Positions 1-7,495 of a DNA stretch of 24,479 bases are shown piece after piece. Made by a program: the position numbers and the translations under genes. Under the pieces are notes generated by a model that was not told where the DNA came from, made no database searches, and saw nothing but the letters and a program-made list of their open reading frames with translations. Every line of letters begins with the position of its first letter. Positions within the stretch are counted from its first letter, which is position 1. The stretch comes from Chara braunii (Eukaryota > Streptophyta > Charophyceae > Charales > Characeae), in assembly GCA_003427395.1 (NCBI GenBank), contig BFEA01000129.1, positions 2,258,117 through 2,282,595 of the forward strand, written 5' to 3'.

Positions 1-200
1 GGAGGGAGGAGGGAGGAGGGAGGAGGAGGAGGAAGGAAAGAAGGAGGAAGGACGAGGCGGAGGCGGAGGAGGGGAAGAGAGGACAGAGGAGAGAGGAGGG
101 AGAGGAGGGAGGAGGGAGAAGGGGAAGGGGAGGGGGGAGGATGGAGTCAAGAGGGAGGAGAGAGGAGGGAGGAAGGACGCAAGAGGGAGGATTATATCGG
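1..200. repeat. GGA-rich purine satellite
   Basis: The + strand is almost entirely G and A, as irregular GGA/GGGA/GAGG units with only a few pyrimidines, up to about position 190. It has no unit of fixed length. Such homopurine tracts can form triplex or quadruplex structures, but nothing here shows that they do. It is cut by the window edge. Confidence 0.9.
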
Positions 201-347
201 TGATGTCAACGACAATGATCGACGCGGACCTCTGCAGTGAGGACAATGACTGATGATGATCTGCGAACTGCCGACAGCGGCGTACTGACACTTCATCTTT
301 TCTCGACCGATCTATGGACGTATTCACGGGCAGATGCATTGCTGAGT

Positions 348-445
348 GTTGCGGTCAGATCCATCCACACTGGCCGTAATTTCAGTCCGAGACATCCACG
401 ACTGGCCGTAACTGCGGTCACATACATCCGCAAGAGGCCTACCGT
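348..445 (+). repeat. 31-32 bp tandem repeat, three diverged units (GCGGTCAGATNCATCC motif)
   Basis: Three successive units carry CATCC at 362, 393 and 425, so the spacing is 31 and 32 bp. Each unit reads roughly GCGGTCAGATCCATCC followed by a variable stretch and (T)GGCCGTA. The third unit runs into the palindrome at 441-547. The same motif recurs at 700-757 (inverted), 1290-1325 and 1380-1418 (inverted), so this is part of a local repeat family rather than an isolated minisatellite. Confidence 0.7.
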
Positions 446-547
446 CTGCGCCCGATTAGAACGCCCAGTCATTATAGCTGCATTTGGTGCTATTTTCAGC
501 CTTGATGCAGCGATAATCACCGGGCGTTCTATTCGGGTGAAGACGGT
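441..547. repeat. Palindrome with 43-bp arms (fold-back element)
   Basis: The left arm 441-483 matches the reverse complement of 505-547 at 37 of 43 positions by direct comparison, with a 21-nt loop. The shared core is TAGAACGCCC. Because of the symmetry, both strands give near-identical open frames containing ERPVIIAA, which is a by-product of the palindrome and not evidence for a gene. Transcribed, it would form a long hairpin. Confidence 0.85.
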
Positions 548-586
548 TGTGTGAGGATGCTCTTGACCTCCTTGCGCACTCGGTAA

Positions 587-705
587 ACACCCCCCCCCCC
601 CCTCCAAACAAAAAAATCACATCAACGTAACTTTGAACTTACATCAACGTCCCGAAAAAAAAAAAAAAAAAAAGAACTTACATCAACAATCCTAGCACAA
701 TCTTG
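587..705. repeat. Poly-C and poly-A runs with a duplicated GAACTTACATCAAC
   Basis: There is a C run at about 590-602 and an A run at about 655-673. The 14-mer GAACTTACATCAAC occurs at 635-648 and again at 674-687, on either side of the A run, with a related copy ending just upstream. This looks like a small slipped duplication around homopolymers. No coding potential. Confidence 0.7.
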
Positions 706-1335
706 AATGTACCTGACCGTATTCCGGCCCTACTCGGATGTATCTCACCGCAATTCCGCCGCAAAATAAGTAAAAAAGTCCTAGTGTGAGTATGCCCTCA
801 GTTGGTACACCCGTGAACTGTTGAAATACTGACTCAATTCTCAGAAGAATAACTAAATTACCTGGGGCCGGTCAGCTTCAGTGATGATATCAAAAGGCCG
901 TCGCCAAAGGGCCGGGGGGGGGGGAAAAAAAAACACTTACACGTGGCCGGTCGCTTCGATGATGATGTCCCAAGGCCGTGTGTGCGTATCGCTGGGCACG
1001 CGCCGCTACTCACCGAGGCGAAAAATATTATCGCACTGCGAGTCTACACTCACCGCTTCCTGCGTTCGTATTTGGTCGAGCCGTGCGGGGAGATCCCCGT
1101 TTTTTTTTGTTTTTTCTTTTTTTGGGGGGGGAGATCCCAGTTTTTTGGACCTCCGTGCATACGAGAAGCTTCCAGTTCTTTTTTTTTCTGGAAGAAATAT
1201 ACACGCGCCAGAGCAGTACCCCAACTACAAAGGAAAACAAGAACTCCAAGGGCATACTCACACGAAGACTTATTTACTTATTTATAGATGTAGTTGCGGT
1301 CAGATGCATCCAGGTCTGGCGGTACTTGGAGGCAA
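706..1335. repeat. Inverted-repeat-bounded unit (arms about 95 bp)
   Basis: The segment 706-801 is a diverged reverse complement of 1244-1335. Both arms contain GGATGYATCTSACCGCAA, then TAAGTAAAAAAGTC or a close variant, then GTGTGAGTATGCCCT. The interior (802-1243) holds a direct repeat at 866-978, G, A and T homopolymers and nothing that looks like a transposase. A non-autonomous inverted-repeat element or a rearranged palindromic repeat would both fit. No clear target-site duplication was found. The inner arm end recurs alone at 7461-7495. Confidence 0.65.
866..978 (+). repeat. Direct repeat of about 35 bp
   Basis: GGCCGGTCAGCTTCAGTGAT at 866 and GGCCGGTCGCTTCGATGATG at 945 begin two copies of a 34-35 bp unit that both end in AAGGCCG (866-900 and 945-978). 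They are separated by a G run and an A run. The period is about 79 bp. Confidence 0.7.
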
Positions 1336-1423
1336 ATGAATTTTGAAAAAGAAGTTTTTTTTTGGAAGCATTTGCCTCAAGTACGGCTAGACCTGGATGC
1401 ATCTGACCGCAATTACATCCATA
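1283..1423. repeat. Near-perfect palindrome with about 50-bp arms
   Basis: The left arm 1288-1338 and the reverse complement of 1369-1418 match except for three substitutions and one single-base indel. The loop is 30 nt (1339-1368) and A/T-rich. The arms contain GCGGTCAGATGCATCCAGG, the same motif as the tandem repeat at 348-445. The left arm also forms part of the larger inverted repeat 706-1335, so palindromes are nested here. No protein-coding content. Confidence 0.9.
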
Positions 1424-1550
1424 TGTTGGAAACGGGAATCCTCACAAACAACCGGGGCGGCTGGGGCCCTGGCCCAGAGTAGGCAGGTGCTGGAAAACGG
1501 GTCCAGCGTCCCATCTTACCCACTACCCTCAGTTCCTTTGTAACACAAAT

Positions 1551-1567
1551 ACTTATCATTGATTATG
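1551..1567 (+). repeat. Left target-site duplication of the retroposed insert
   Basis: The 17-mer ACTTATCATTGATTATG is repeated exactly at 1927-1943, directly after the poly(A) tail of the element between them. It is typical of target-primed or L1-type insertion. Confidence 0.9.
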
Positions 1568-1926
1568 AAGCTTGGCGCCGGCCACCTAGAGATATGCCGT
1601 TGGTCCCCCCGAGTGGCATTGAGCAGAGACTGCTGATGTTCATAGGGGGAGGGGACCGGAGGGGAGGCACAGTGACTGGCCCATCGAAGAAGCTCGGTCC
1701 TGATGCTGCCGGCTGACCCCTGGCCGGTATCGCCCACCTGCTGTAGCACGTATCGCACCTGCTGGTGGGTGCAGCTCCCGCATGTTCCCTCGTTGGAGGC
1801 GTGAGCACGGATGTGGATGCTATGGGGTTCCCCGTAATACTACAATGACAATAAAAAAGGCCTGAAAGGCTGTCCTGTCCAGATTTGACAGGTAATTGAA
1901 TTGGTTAGAAAAAAAAAAAAAAAAAA
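1568..1926 (+). mobile_element. Retroposed insert (SINE, 5'-truncated LINE end or processed pseudogene) with poly(A) tail
   Basis: A GC-rich block of about 340 bp ends in an 18-19-base A run (1909-1927) and is flanked by an exact 17-bp duplication. This is the signature of LINE-mediated retroposition of a polyadenylated RNA in the + orientation. AATAAA lies at 1850-1855, about 54 bases before the tail, which is farther than usual. I see no convincing pol III A and B boxes and no long + strand frame, and short frames on either strand match nothing I know. The perfect duplication implies it is younger than LINE A just downstream. Its identity as SINE, LINE 3' end or processed pseudogene is open. 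Confidence 0.85.
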
Positions 1927-1943
1927 ACTTATCATTGATTATG
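1927..1943 (+). repeat. Right target-site duplication of the retroposed insert
   Basis: This is the second exact copy of ACTTATCATTGATTATG. Its first A may belong to the poly(A) tail, so the duplication is 16 or 17 bp. Confidence 0.9.
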
Positions 1944-2039
1944 GACGCAGAAAAGAAAGCAAACGGTCACCCCATTTCAGAGGCCTATAGGCTAATAATG
2001 AAAAGTGCTTAGTACATGGAAGCAATTCAAATCAAACAA

Positions 2040-2340
2040 ATGGAAGAATGGACAGAGAGAGCCAGATTAAAAAAGTTAATCACAGTAGACAAGGGCGCTA
2101 AAGAACAATTTCACTCCGATGAAAAAGTTGGCACATCCCTTCTCGAGGCAGGTCCATGTGGCCGAAACCTTACATAAGATGGGTGAACACGCCCACATCT
2201 ATTTTCGGGACATTTTAACATCAAGAAGACCACCATTAGAAGCTGACCCAGAATTTGAAGCCTTCTCACCATTTTGGGAAGCGGCTAAGGTAACCTTGAC
2301 TCAAACGGAAAAGAAGATTTGGACAAACCAATTAGTATGA
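2040..2340 (+). pseudogene. LINE A pre-RT linker fragment
   Basis: Two frames joined by a shift near 2118 read MEEWTERARLKKL, then MKKLAHPFSRQ and later FSPFWEAAKVTLTQ. A basic W-x-x-RARL stretch followed by K and F residues, then a segment that would end in an ILTSRRPP-like loop, is the usual layout of the region just before LINE reverse transcriptases, where the host polypeptide links endonuclease to RT. The ATG at 2119 is probably not a true start. No catalytic residues are expected here. Confidence 0.6.
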
Positions 2341-2721
2341 AAGCACTGGCAAAAGCCAAGGATCAAATGGCACCAGGTAAATTGTCGAGGGAAGATGACC
2401 TACCAGTGGAGTTCTCTACTCCACATTCTGGCCTGAACTTGTTCCGAGACTTTTAAAGATCTACAATGACATCCTAATTGGTAAACCTTTGGCAACGGGT
2501 ATGGCTAAAGGGATTATGTCCTTGATGTGTAAAAGGGTGAAAAACAGAAAATAAGAAATTGGCCACCTATTACATTACTAAATATGTCATATAAACTCTT
2601 GACTAAAACACTAGTGATTAGGCTAGGCATGTTCCTACCTAAACTGGTGCGCCCGGAGCAAGGAGCCTTTGTCAAGGGCCACTCCATCTTCGACAATATC
2701 ATCACGGATTCACATCAATAG
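2338..2721 (+). pseudogene. LINE A reverse transcriptase fingers (motifs 0-2)
   Basis: Three frames together give the N-terminal RT block. The first reads ALAKAKDQMAPG and DDLPVEF. The second reads TFWPELVPRLLKIYNDIL, then GMAKGIMSLMCK, up to a stop. The third, from 2557, reads NWPPITLLNMSYKLLTKTL, then PEQGAFVKGHSIFDNII. These are the typical LINE blocks (DGLPxEFY, NWRPITLLN, F-x-x-GRxIxDNI) that fold into the RT fingers and bind template and dNTP. At least two frameshifts and stops break the frame. Confidence 0.85.
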
Positions 2722-2750
2722 AAGCACAATAAATAATTAGTACAAACAAC

Positions 2751-3101
2751 ATGAATATGGTAATGCTGGCCTTGGACCTTGACAAAGCTTATGACCAAGT
2801 CGCTTGGGCATTTGTGGAAGTCACTCTAAAACACATGAACTTCGGCTCGCAGATTCTGAAGTCGGTTTTTGCATTATACAATCAGGCAATTGTGATAGTT
2901 ATGGTTAATGGGAGAATATCGTCCACATTTAAACTAACTAGGTCACTGAGGCAAGGATGCTCCCTCGCACCACTCAGATTTGTACTCCAAATAGAAGTAC
3001 TGCAGAGCACCATAAAATGTAATCCGAGAATCAAAGGTCCGACTGTGGGGGACCATAAGTGGAGAGGGGGAACATTAGCTAATAATGTACTCACAATCTA
3101 A
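2751..3101 (+). pseudogene. LINE A reverse transcriptase palm (motifs A and B), catalytic ADD lost
   Basis: A 116-residue open frame contains motif A as LALDLDKAYDQVAW (residues about 5-18; the first catalytic Asp is in the DLDKAYD stretch) and motif B as RSLRQGCSLAPL (about residues 64-75). The YADD box that should follow, holding the second and third catalytic aspartates, reads LANN at 3075-3086. Both aspartates are therefore replaced by asparagine, consistent with two G-to-A changes. A stop follows at once. The copy would be catalytically dead even if translated. Confidence 0.88.
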
Positions 3102-3104
3102 GCA

Positions 3105-3430
3105 AACTTTTTTAATTCACAGACCTAACAAAACTTCACTCCATTCTATTAATATTTTATGACGCATCCAAAGCATCTATTAATTGGAATAAGTTTGTCT
3201 ACATCCTTCTCACTGCAAACAAGCTGAAAGTTTCATGGACTATGAAGAGAGTCCCTGCAAACACAGTGGAATGCTTCTTGGGGATCCAGATCTCCTTGAC
3301 AAGAACGACGAAACTACAAGATGTTGTACTTGTGGAAAGAGTTGCAACGAGTATGAATAGACTGGTGAACACGATCTCACTATCACTATTAAGACGAACG
3401 TTTGTCATAACTATTATGTCATTTTCTTAG
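3105..3430 (+). pseudogene. LINE A post-palm region (INWNK and FLGIQ blocks)
   Basis: After the dead catalytic box the + strand reads LHSILLIFYDASKASINWNK, then a frame from 3242 (62 aa) with TVECFLGIQISL and later NTISLSLLRRTFVITIM. In LINE RTs these are the KxNWxKS primer-grip area, the YLGxQxG block and the LSLxGRxxVI block. The second half of this region is the left unit of a 332-bp tandem duplication. Confidence 0.78.
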
Positions 3431-3836
3431 TTGTGGTTCGTTGGAGTCGTAAAGGGTCTGGTGAACAAGCATACAAGTCAATTCGACGCAACGTGGCGTC
3501 TGAGGCATCTATTATTTGGAATAAGTATCTCTACATCCTTCTCGCTTCACACGAGCTGGCAATTTTACGTGGTATGAAGAGAGTCCTGCAGAAACAGCGG
3601 AACGTTTTCTAAGGGTCGAGATTTTCTTGACAAGAACGGTCAAACTACAAGATGCTATACTGGTGGAAAGAGTTGCAGCGAGTATGAAGAGACTGGTGAA
3701 CACGATGTCACTATCACTATTCGAACGAACACTTATCATAACTATTTTGTCACTTTCCTAGTTGTGGTTAGTTCGAGTCGTAAAGGGACAAGGTGAACAA
3801 GCATACAAGTCAATTTGTTGTAATGTGGCAAGGCAA
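3173..3836 (+). repeat. 332-bp tandem duplication inside LINE A
   Basis: Units 3173-3504 and 3505-3836 align along their whole length with no large gaps. Both begin GCATCTATTA and pass through ATACAAGTCAATT just before the unit end. By eye identity is in the mid-80s percent. Because 332 is not divisible by three, the duplication also breaks the reading frame. The right unit reproduces the FLGIQ/LSL region as ASIIWNKY and related text with extra stops. Divergence between the units says it is old. Confidence 0.9.
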
Positions 3837-3902
3837 CTATGAAAATCATCGGTTGAACAAGGGAAATCCTTCATCATGACGGTAGCATGAAAATCATTAT
3901 GT

Positions 3903-4438
3903 TTGTCAAATGAAGAAGGAAACCTTGGAATCCTAGACTTAGAGGATCAGATTCAAGCACTCCTGGTGAAGTGGCTAGTCAAGGGAGTACTAGACCTAGA
4001 CACAAGGGATTGGGTGCAGATGGCAGGACATATCCTAAGTAACCATCAGATATATGGTTGTGTTATACTACCCTCTAATACTATGCGAAGGCCAAAATCC
4101 AAATTCATGGCTAACATTTGGCCCCCATGGGAAATAATTAGACCACGCTCACTAACAAACTCCACCTCTAGAAGTGATTTTTAAGACAACCCTTATTCGA
4201 AAATATGAGGATAACAGACCAGTTGGGTACCATTTTCTTGACCTTAAACGTCAGTGGAATGTTCGAGAGGAAATGGATCGGGAGAGGGGAACTGAGAGTT
4301 GAAGATCTTTGGAATGAGGAGTCCAAAGACTGGCTCAGTGAACAGGACCTAAGGGTAAAGCTAGTACAACTCAACTCAAACACAACATTCATGAAAACCG
4401 GACCAAAGAAAATGTCCAGTTTGCACGAAATTTATTAA
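3903..4438 (+). pseudogene. LINE A thumb/connection segment (GILDLEDQ block)
   Basis: The first frame (93 aa) has GNLGILDLEDQIQALLVKWL and WVQMAGHIL. In LINE ORF2 proteins this is the GGLGIxDxxxQNxALLxKW block C-terminal to the RT. It continues as IWPPWEIIRP and, after frame changes, QPLFENMRITD and GRGELRVEDLWNEESKDW, which match the conserved LFxNxxI and RVxDLWN stretches that precede the zinc-binding end. LINE B shows the same block at 10090-10511 and LINE C at about 18380-18600, in diverged form. Confidence 0.8.
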
Positions 4439-4733
4439 GGGTTATTAGGCTACGATTTTTAGGCGTCATGTGGAAACAAAATTATGTGTGAAGGTTCATT
4501 AACCCGGGTTTTACTATTAACTTTGGAAAGTGATTTATAGTCTTATAAATCAGTTTTGCCGGAGTCTGACCTTTTGTCTTTAAAAGTGTCATATTTGCCC
4601 TATTTTTTGTTTTTTTTCCTAAACAAACAGTTAAACCCCTTATCTTTTTTGTTTTCAAAATAGAAGCTTGACTTGTAAGTTTTCATTCTAAAAAAAAATG
4701 TTTGGTTTTTTCGTTTTGTCTTATTTTCACGAA
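4430..4733. other. AT-rich insert of about 304 bp splitting LINE A
   Basis: LINE A coding similarity stops near 4428 and resumes near 4734. The intervening DNA is AT-rich with T runs. CACGAA stands at both edges (4424-4429 and 4728-4733), which could be a short target-site duplication. No terminal inverted repeats or frame are evident. A 6-bp match can arise by chance, so an insertion is inferred mainly from the continuity of the LINE on both sides. Confidence 0.45.
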
Positions 4734-5340
4734 TCCAGTGTTCTCAGTGGAACAACAATTAATTCAACTAACTGAAGTAATTCCTCAGGATTGGAAAAAC
4801 TTGCTTGCACATAAGAAAGCAGACCCTCCTGGATTTGTGGTACAAGTATGAGAGAGAGCGAATAACCAATATGTTGTGGATGGTGACTGGAGTAGATGTA
4901 AATCAAGTTCACAAACTGAAAAAATGATAAATATCGCCAATTATTGAAAAAGATATCTCTGGAATTCAAAGGACGCTTGAACTGACCAGCCCGCTGGACA
5001 ACCACAAAAGTTAGAGTTCCCAAATCCCTTCCATCAGGAAAGAAAATGTTGATGACTCACTCACGACTCAAGCCAATTACGGTCTTAAAACTGGATTCAT
5101 TTTGTGTAGAATGTATTGATAACAAAGGGAGACACATTACTCTGGAACAGTACACCGCAAAAGCATGACTTAAATACATTCAAACAATCAATTATACTTC
5201 ACCTACATAGGTATCATTGAAAATATTCAACAGAGCATGAACAATTCATAAGCAACCATTGGATATATCTACATATTGCTCTCAACTGTAAATATTACCG
5301 TCACGAAAGCAAGCCGACTTGCTCTAGTTGCAGATGTTGT
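4731..5340 (+). pseudogene. LINE A C-terminal, zf-RVT-like tail
   Basis: The + strand reads NPVFSVEQQLIQLTEVIPQD followed by WKNLLAH, equivalent to LIEAIPRSWYQIL in LINE C. It then has KLDSFCVECIDNKGRHI, matching the SSVHRVRVIEEKGQKL part of LINE C, and near the end a stretch with CSSC (5320-5331), which sits where the zinc knuckle of such elements lies. Several stops intervene. The zinc-binding role is by analogy with the plant L1-like family; only a CxxC pair is visible here. Confidence 0.6.
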
Positions 5341-5344
5341 AGGT

Positions 5345-6140
5345 GGATCCGATGACATTCAGGCTAATAAAAAAAAAAGTAAAAATACAATCCAATTGTT
5401 TCCACTGTGATTGGGTGTGGGAACCCACACATCACCTGTGGATCGCATGCCTCTTCTCAGCCTGCATCAGGGATAGTGGCAGTATAGTTGAAAGATGATT
5501 GTTAGCATCATCCTCAATTAGACAGAATGGATACTACTAGGATAGTCTTAGTAGACTAAAAGTCTGATCAAGGTCCTGGCTATATAGCCCAAACAATCAG
5601 AGTTATAATCAACTGGGAAGTCTTGTTGAGGCGGAATGGAACAATTTTCGGAGGGGAAAAAGTCACTTTCCCAGATCGAAAATCTGCAATCCGCGCAAAC
5701 ATTCTCATAACAATTTAGGCAAACTGACACCTTAGAGTTCACCAAGCAGCCTCAAGAGACAACGGGATACTCTTGTTCCAGAAGATCTGGTGTATCAATG
5801 GCTATCTCGTGACCATCAACAAACAAGGTAAATCATTTATCTCAACGGAGCATACTCACTAGCACTTTCCGAAATGTATTTTTTCCTCACTAGGTGGCAC
5901 TTTACTAAATGTACCTAACAACAATTATTCCTTGACGTGGATGAATACGAAGAAAATGAAGTCCAAACCACTAGTATCTTTCACAACCCCGAGACTCGCG
6001 CTACTGATAAGTCGAGCCTTGCTGAGCCTAGCGCTACCGGGGCCATATCCTACTTACACCATTGAGTTGAGCTAACTCAACAGTGTGACAACATTTGTTG
6101 CAAATTAAAAATTTAAAACAAGTGCAAAAAAAAAAAATCG
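5345..6140. other. Unassigned AT-rich stretch
   Basis: I find no credible gene here. A minus frame at 5548-5745 (65 aa) has CLNCYENVCADC, which looks zinc-knuckle-like, but it is short, isolated and without recognisable relatives. A perfect small palindrome, GTGTGGGAACCCACAC, lies near 5415. The stretch may be further LINE A 3' material or older insertions. Confidence 0.4.
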
Positions 6141-6290
6141 AATGTTGCTGAAAGTGTTTTTTCAATATATTTTAAAATATAAAATGGAGAAAGAAAGCGA
6201 GGCACTATGTGAAGTAGGAGACAGGACGCCACTACAACGTGGAAGTATTCTTGCTTATCTGCATTCACCACTAAAAAAAAATAAAAATGA

Positions 6291-6390
6291 GTGTCCTCCC
6301 AAGTCTCTCAAAGTGTACTCGCACCTTTCTCAGTGTCCTCCCATGTCTGCTAGAGTGCCCTTCCTTGTCTGTCAGAGTGTCCTCCCACGA
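6291..6390 (+). repeat. Minisatellite, 20-22 bp unit (GTGTCCTCCCATGTCTGTCA)
   Basis: Five diverged units start with GTGT or GTGC at 6291, 6313, 6333, 6355 and 6377, with spacings of 22, 20, 22 and 22 bp. The unit is close to GTGTCCTCCCATGTCTGTCA. It lies inside a 106-aa + frame (6142-6462) whose repeated Pro/Ser-rich text simply reflects the array; I do not regard that frame as a gene. Confidence 0.75.
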
Positions 6391-6427
6391 GAAGGTAATG
6401 ATGGTTCAACGTCTGTTAAGCTAAGTG

Positions 6428-6490
6428 GGGTAGCTAGCTCAACGGGAAAAGGGCTACGGTAGAGGACGTTGTATTCGGGAATCAAATTTT
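6428..6490 (+). other. Possible tRNA-derived (SINE head) or tRNA pseudogene segment
   Basis: TAGCTCAACGGG at 6435-6446 matches a pol III A box, and ATTCGGGAATC at 6473-6483 is a distorted B box, with a T run right after. Spacing between boxes is shorter than in a normal tRNA and I cannot fold a cloverleaf. It may be a decayed SINE head or chance similarity. Confidence 0.2.
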
Positions 6491-6663
6491 TTTGCTTGTT
6501 TCTTACGACTAAGCAATAAAAAACAAAAATATATTTCCATCTACAAAACCAATGGCTGGATAGAAGTCAGGGAGATGCATCTTAGAGGCCGCGTCATGGC
6601 AGGCCTAATAGAAAACTCAACGTTTAACTAATTTAACGATGCAGGTCGAACATGACCTTCGGT

Positions 6664-6843
6664 NNNNNNNNNNNNNNNNNNNNNNNNNNNNNNNNNNNNN
6701 NNNNNNNNNNNNNNNNNNNNNNNNNNNNNNNNNNNNNNNNNNNNNNNNNNNNNNNNNNNNNNNNNNNNNNNNNNNNNNNNNNNNNNNNNNNNNNNNNNNN
6801 NNNNNNNNNNNNNNNNNNNNNNNNNNNNNNNNNNNNNNNNNNN
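6664..6843. other. Assembly gap (180 N)
   Basis: A run of 180 N's, directly followed by a poly-A run. Frames shown across it are meaningless. The sequence on the two sides may not be contiguous. Confidence 0.99.
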
Positions 6844-6933
6844 AAAAAAAAAAAAAAAGAATTTTATTAACCAAAGGGGGAAGATTCATTCGTATTGTGC
6901 AACGACTATTTAGAATGTCGGGCCGGAGAAAGA

Positions 6934-6994
<61 letters not shown>
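6844..6994. repeat. Poly-A run and (GA)n microsatellite
   Basis: An A run of about 15 bases (6844-6858) borders the gap. A long (GA)n microsatellite with a few GAAA or GGG interruptions fills about 6925-6994. A short CT run follows near 7058-7073. The ER and SL repeats in the translated frames are due to this array. Confidence 0.95.
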
Positions 6995-6996
<2 letters not shown>

Positions 6997-7099
6997 TCGG
7001 CGAGCTGCATGGGAGGCCCTCGTGCAGTTCGTTGGCACTTTCTCCTTCGCAGTTCGTTGTCTCTCTCTCTCTCGCCCTCATCGATCGATCAATCGATTT

Positions 7100-7440
7100 C
7101 TTTGTTTTTTTTTTTGTTTTTCTTTGTATGTGTAGGTTTTTATTTTTTTCTTTTTATGTATAGTTTTTTTTTAATGTTTTAGGTACAAGTTTTTTTTTGT
7201 TTTTTTTTTGTAAACTTTGTATAGGTTTTTGTTTTTTGTCTTTTAAGTTTTGTTTCCAACTTGGTCATCCAGCTGCAACCGGGCACTATGTTGGTCATCC
7301 CCACGGCATTACCTGGTGGGATTTTCAAGTTTTTTTTTTTTTTTTTTTTCAGTTTTCGTTTTTCGACGGTCCTCCAACTCTGACCAGACGTTTGTAGGCC
7401 GACCCCACCTCGTTACCCGATGGAGATCGAATTTTCAAGT
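7100..7440 (+). repeat. T-rich tract with a diverged direct repeat
   Basis: 7100-7255 is dominated by T with interspersed G. After it, two related segments, about 7288-7332 and 7396-7442, both run from a G(T/C)(C/T)ATCCCCAC-type start through (C/G)TTACC(T/C)G to ATTTTCAAGTT, with a pure T run between them. They appear to be two diverged copies of one repeat. The Phe-rich frames here are artefacts of the T runs. Confidence 0.45.
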
Positions 7441-7460
7441 TGTGAAAGGTATTGGTGGAT

Positions 7461-7495
7461 TAATAAAAAAAGTCTTGATGTGAGTATGCCCTTAG
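7461..7495 (+). repeat. Third copy of the GTGAGTATGCCCT repeat end
   Basis: TAATAAAAAAAGTCTTGATG followed by TGAGTATGCCCTTAG matches the inverted-repeat arms at 767-801 and 1244-1280. Only these 35 bp are shared, which suggests a conserved element terminus. Confidence 0.6.

Larger units (their letters stand above)
1946..5340 (+). mobile_element. LINE A: decayed non-LTR retrotransposon (RT to C-terminal part)
   Basis: A string of + strand fragments follows the order of a LINE ORF2 from the endonuclease-RT linker to the C-terminus. They are the pre-RT linker (2040-2340), RT fingers (2338-2721), RT palm (2751-3101), the post-palm segment (3105-3430), the GILDLEDQ thumb/connection region (3903-4438) and a zf-RVT-like tail (4731-5340). 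Stops and frameshifts separate nearly all of them. No endonuclease is seen, so the copy is 5'-truncated or its front part lies elsewhere. It is interrupted by a 332-bp internal duplication and an AT-rich insert. It cannot be active. Confidence 0.88.

Noticed and set aside
237-607. Overlapping frames of about 105 aa on both strands (237-554 and 607-293)
   Set aside because: They mirror each other because of the palindrome and the 31-bp tandem repeat; no domain or codon signal.
881-1346. Several + frames of 114-152 aa
   Set aside because: They run through G, A and T homopolymers and an inverted repeat, with Phe/Lys/Gly-rich text typical of simple sequence.
1516-1808. Minus frames of about 80 aa in the retroposed insert
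   Set aside because: They are antisense to the poly(A)-tailed element and match no family; likely GC-rich chance frames.
5548-5745. Minus frame with CLNCYENVCADC as a zinc-finger gene
   Set aside because: Only 65 aa, isolated, with no second His/Cys set at a known spacing and no neighbouring coding signal.
5990-6085. tRNA-like A-box text on the minus strand (TTAGCTCAACTCAATGG)
   Set aside because: No B box at the right distance and no cloverleaf; probably chance.
6617-7182. Frames of 95-174 aa around the N gap
   Set aside because: Made mostly of unknown bases and of (GA)n, translated as ER or SL repeats.
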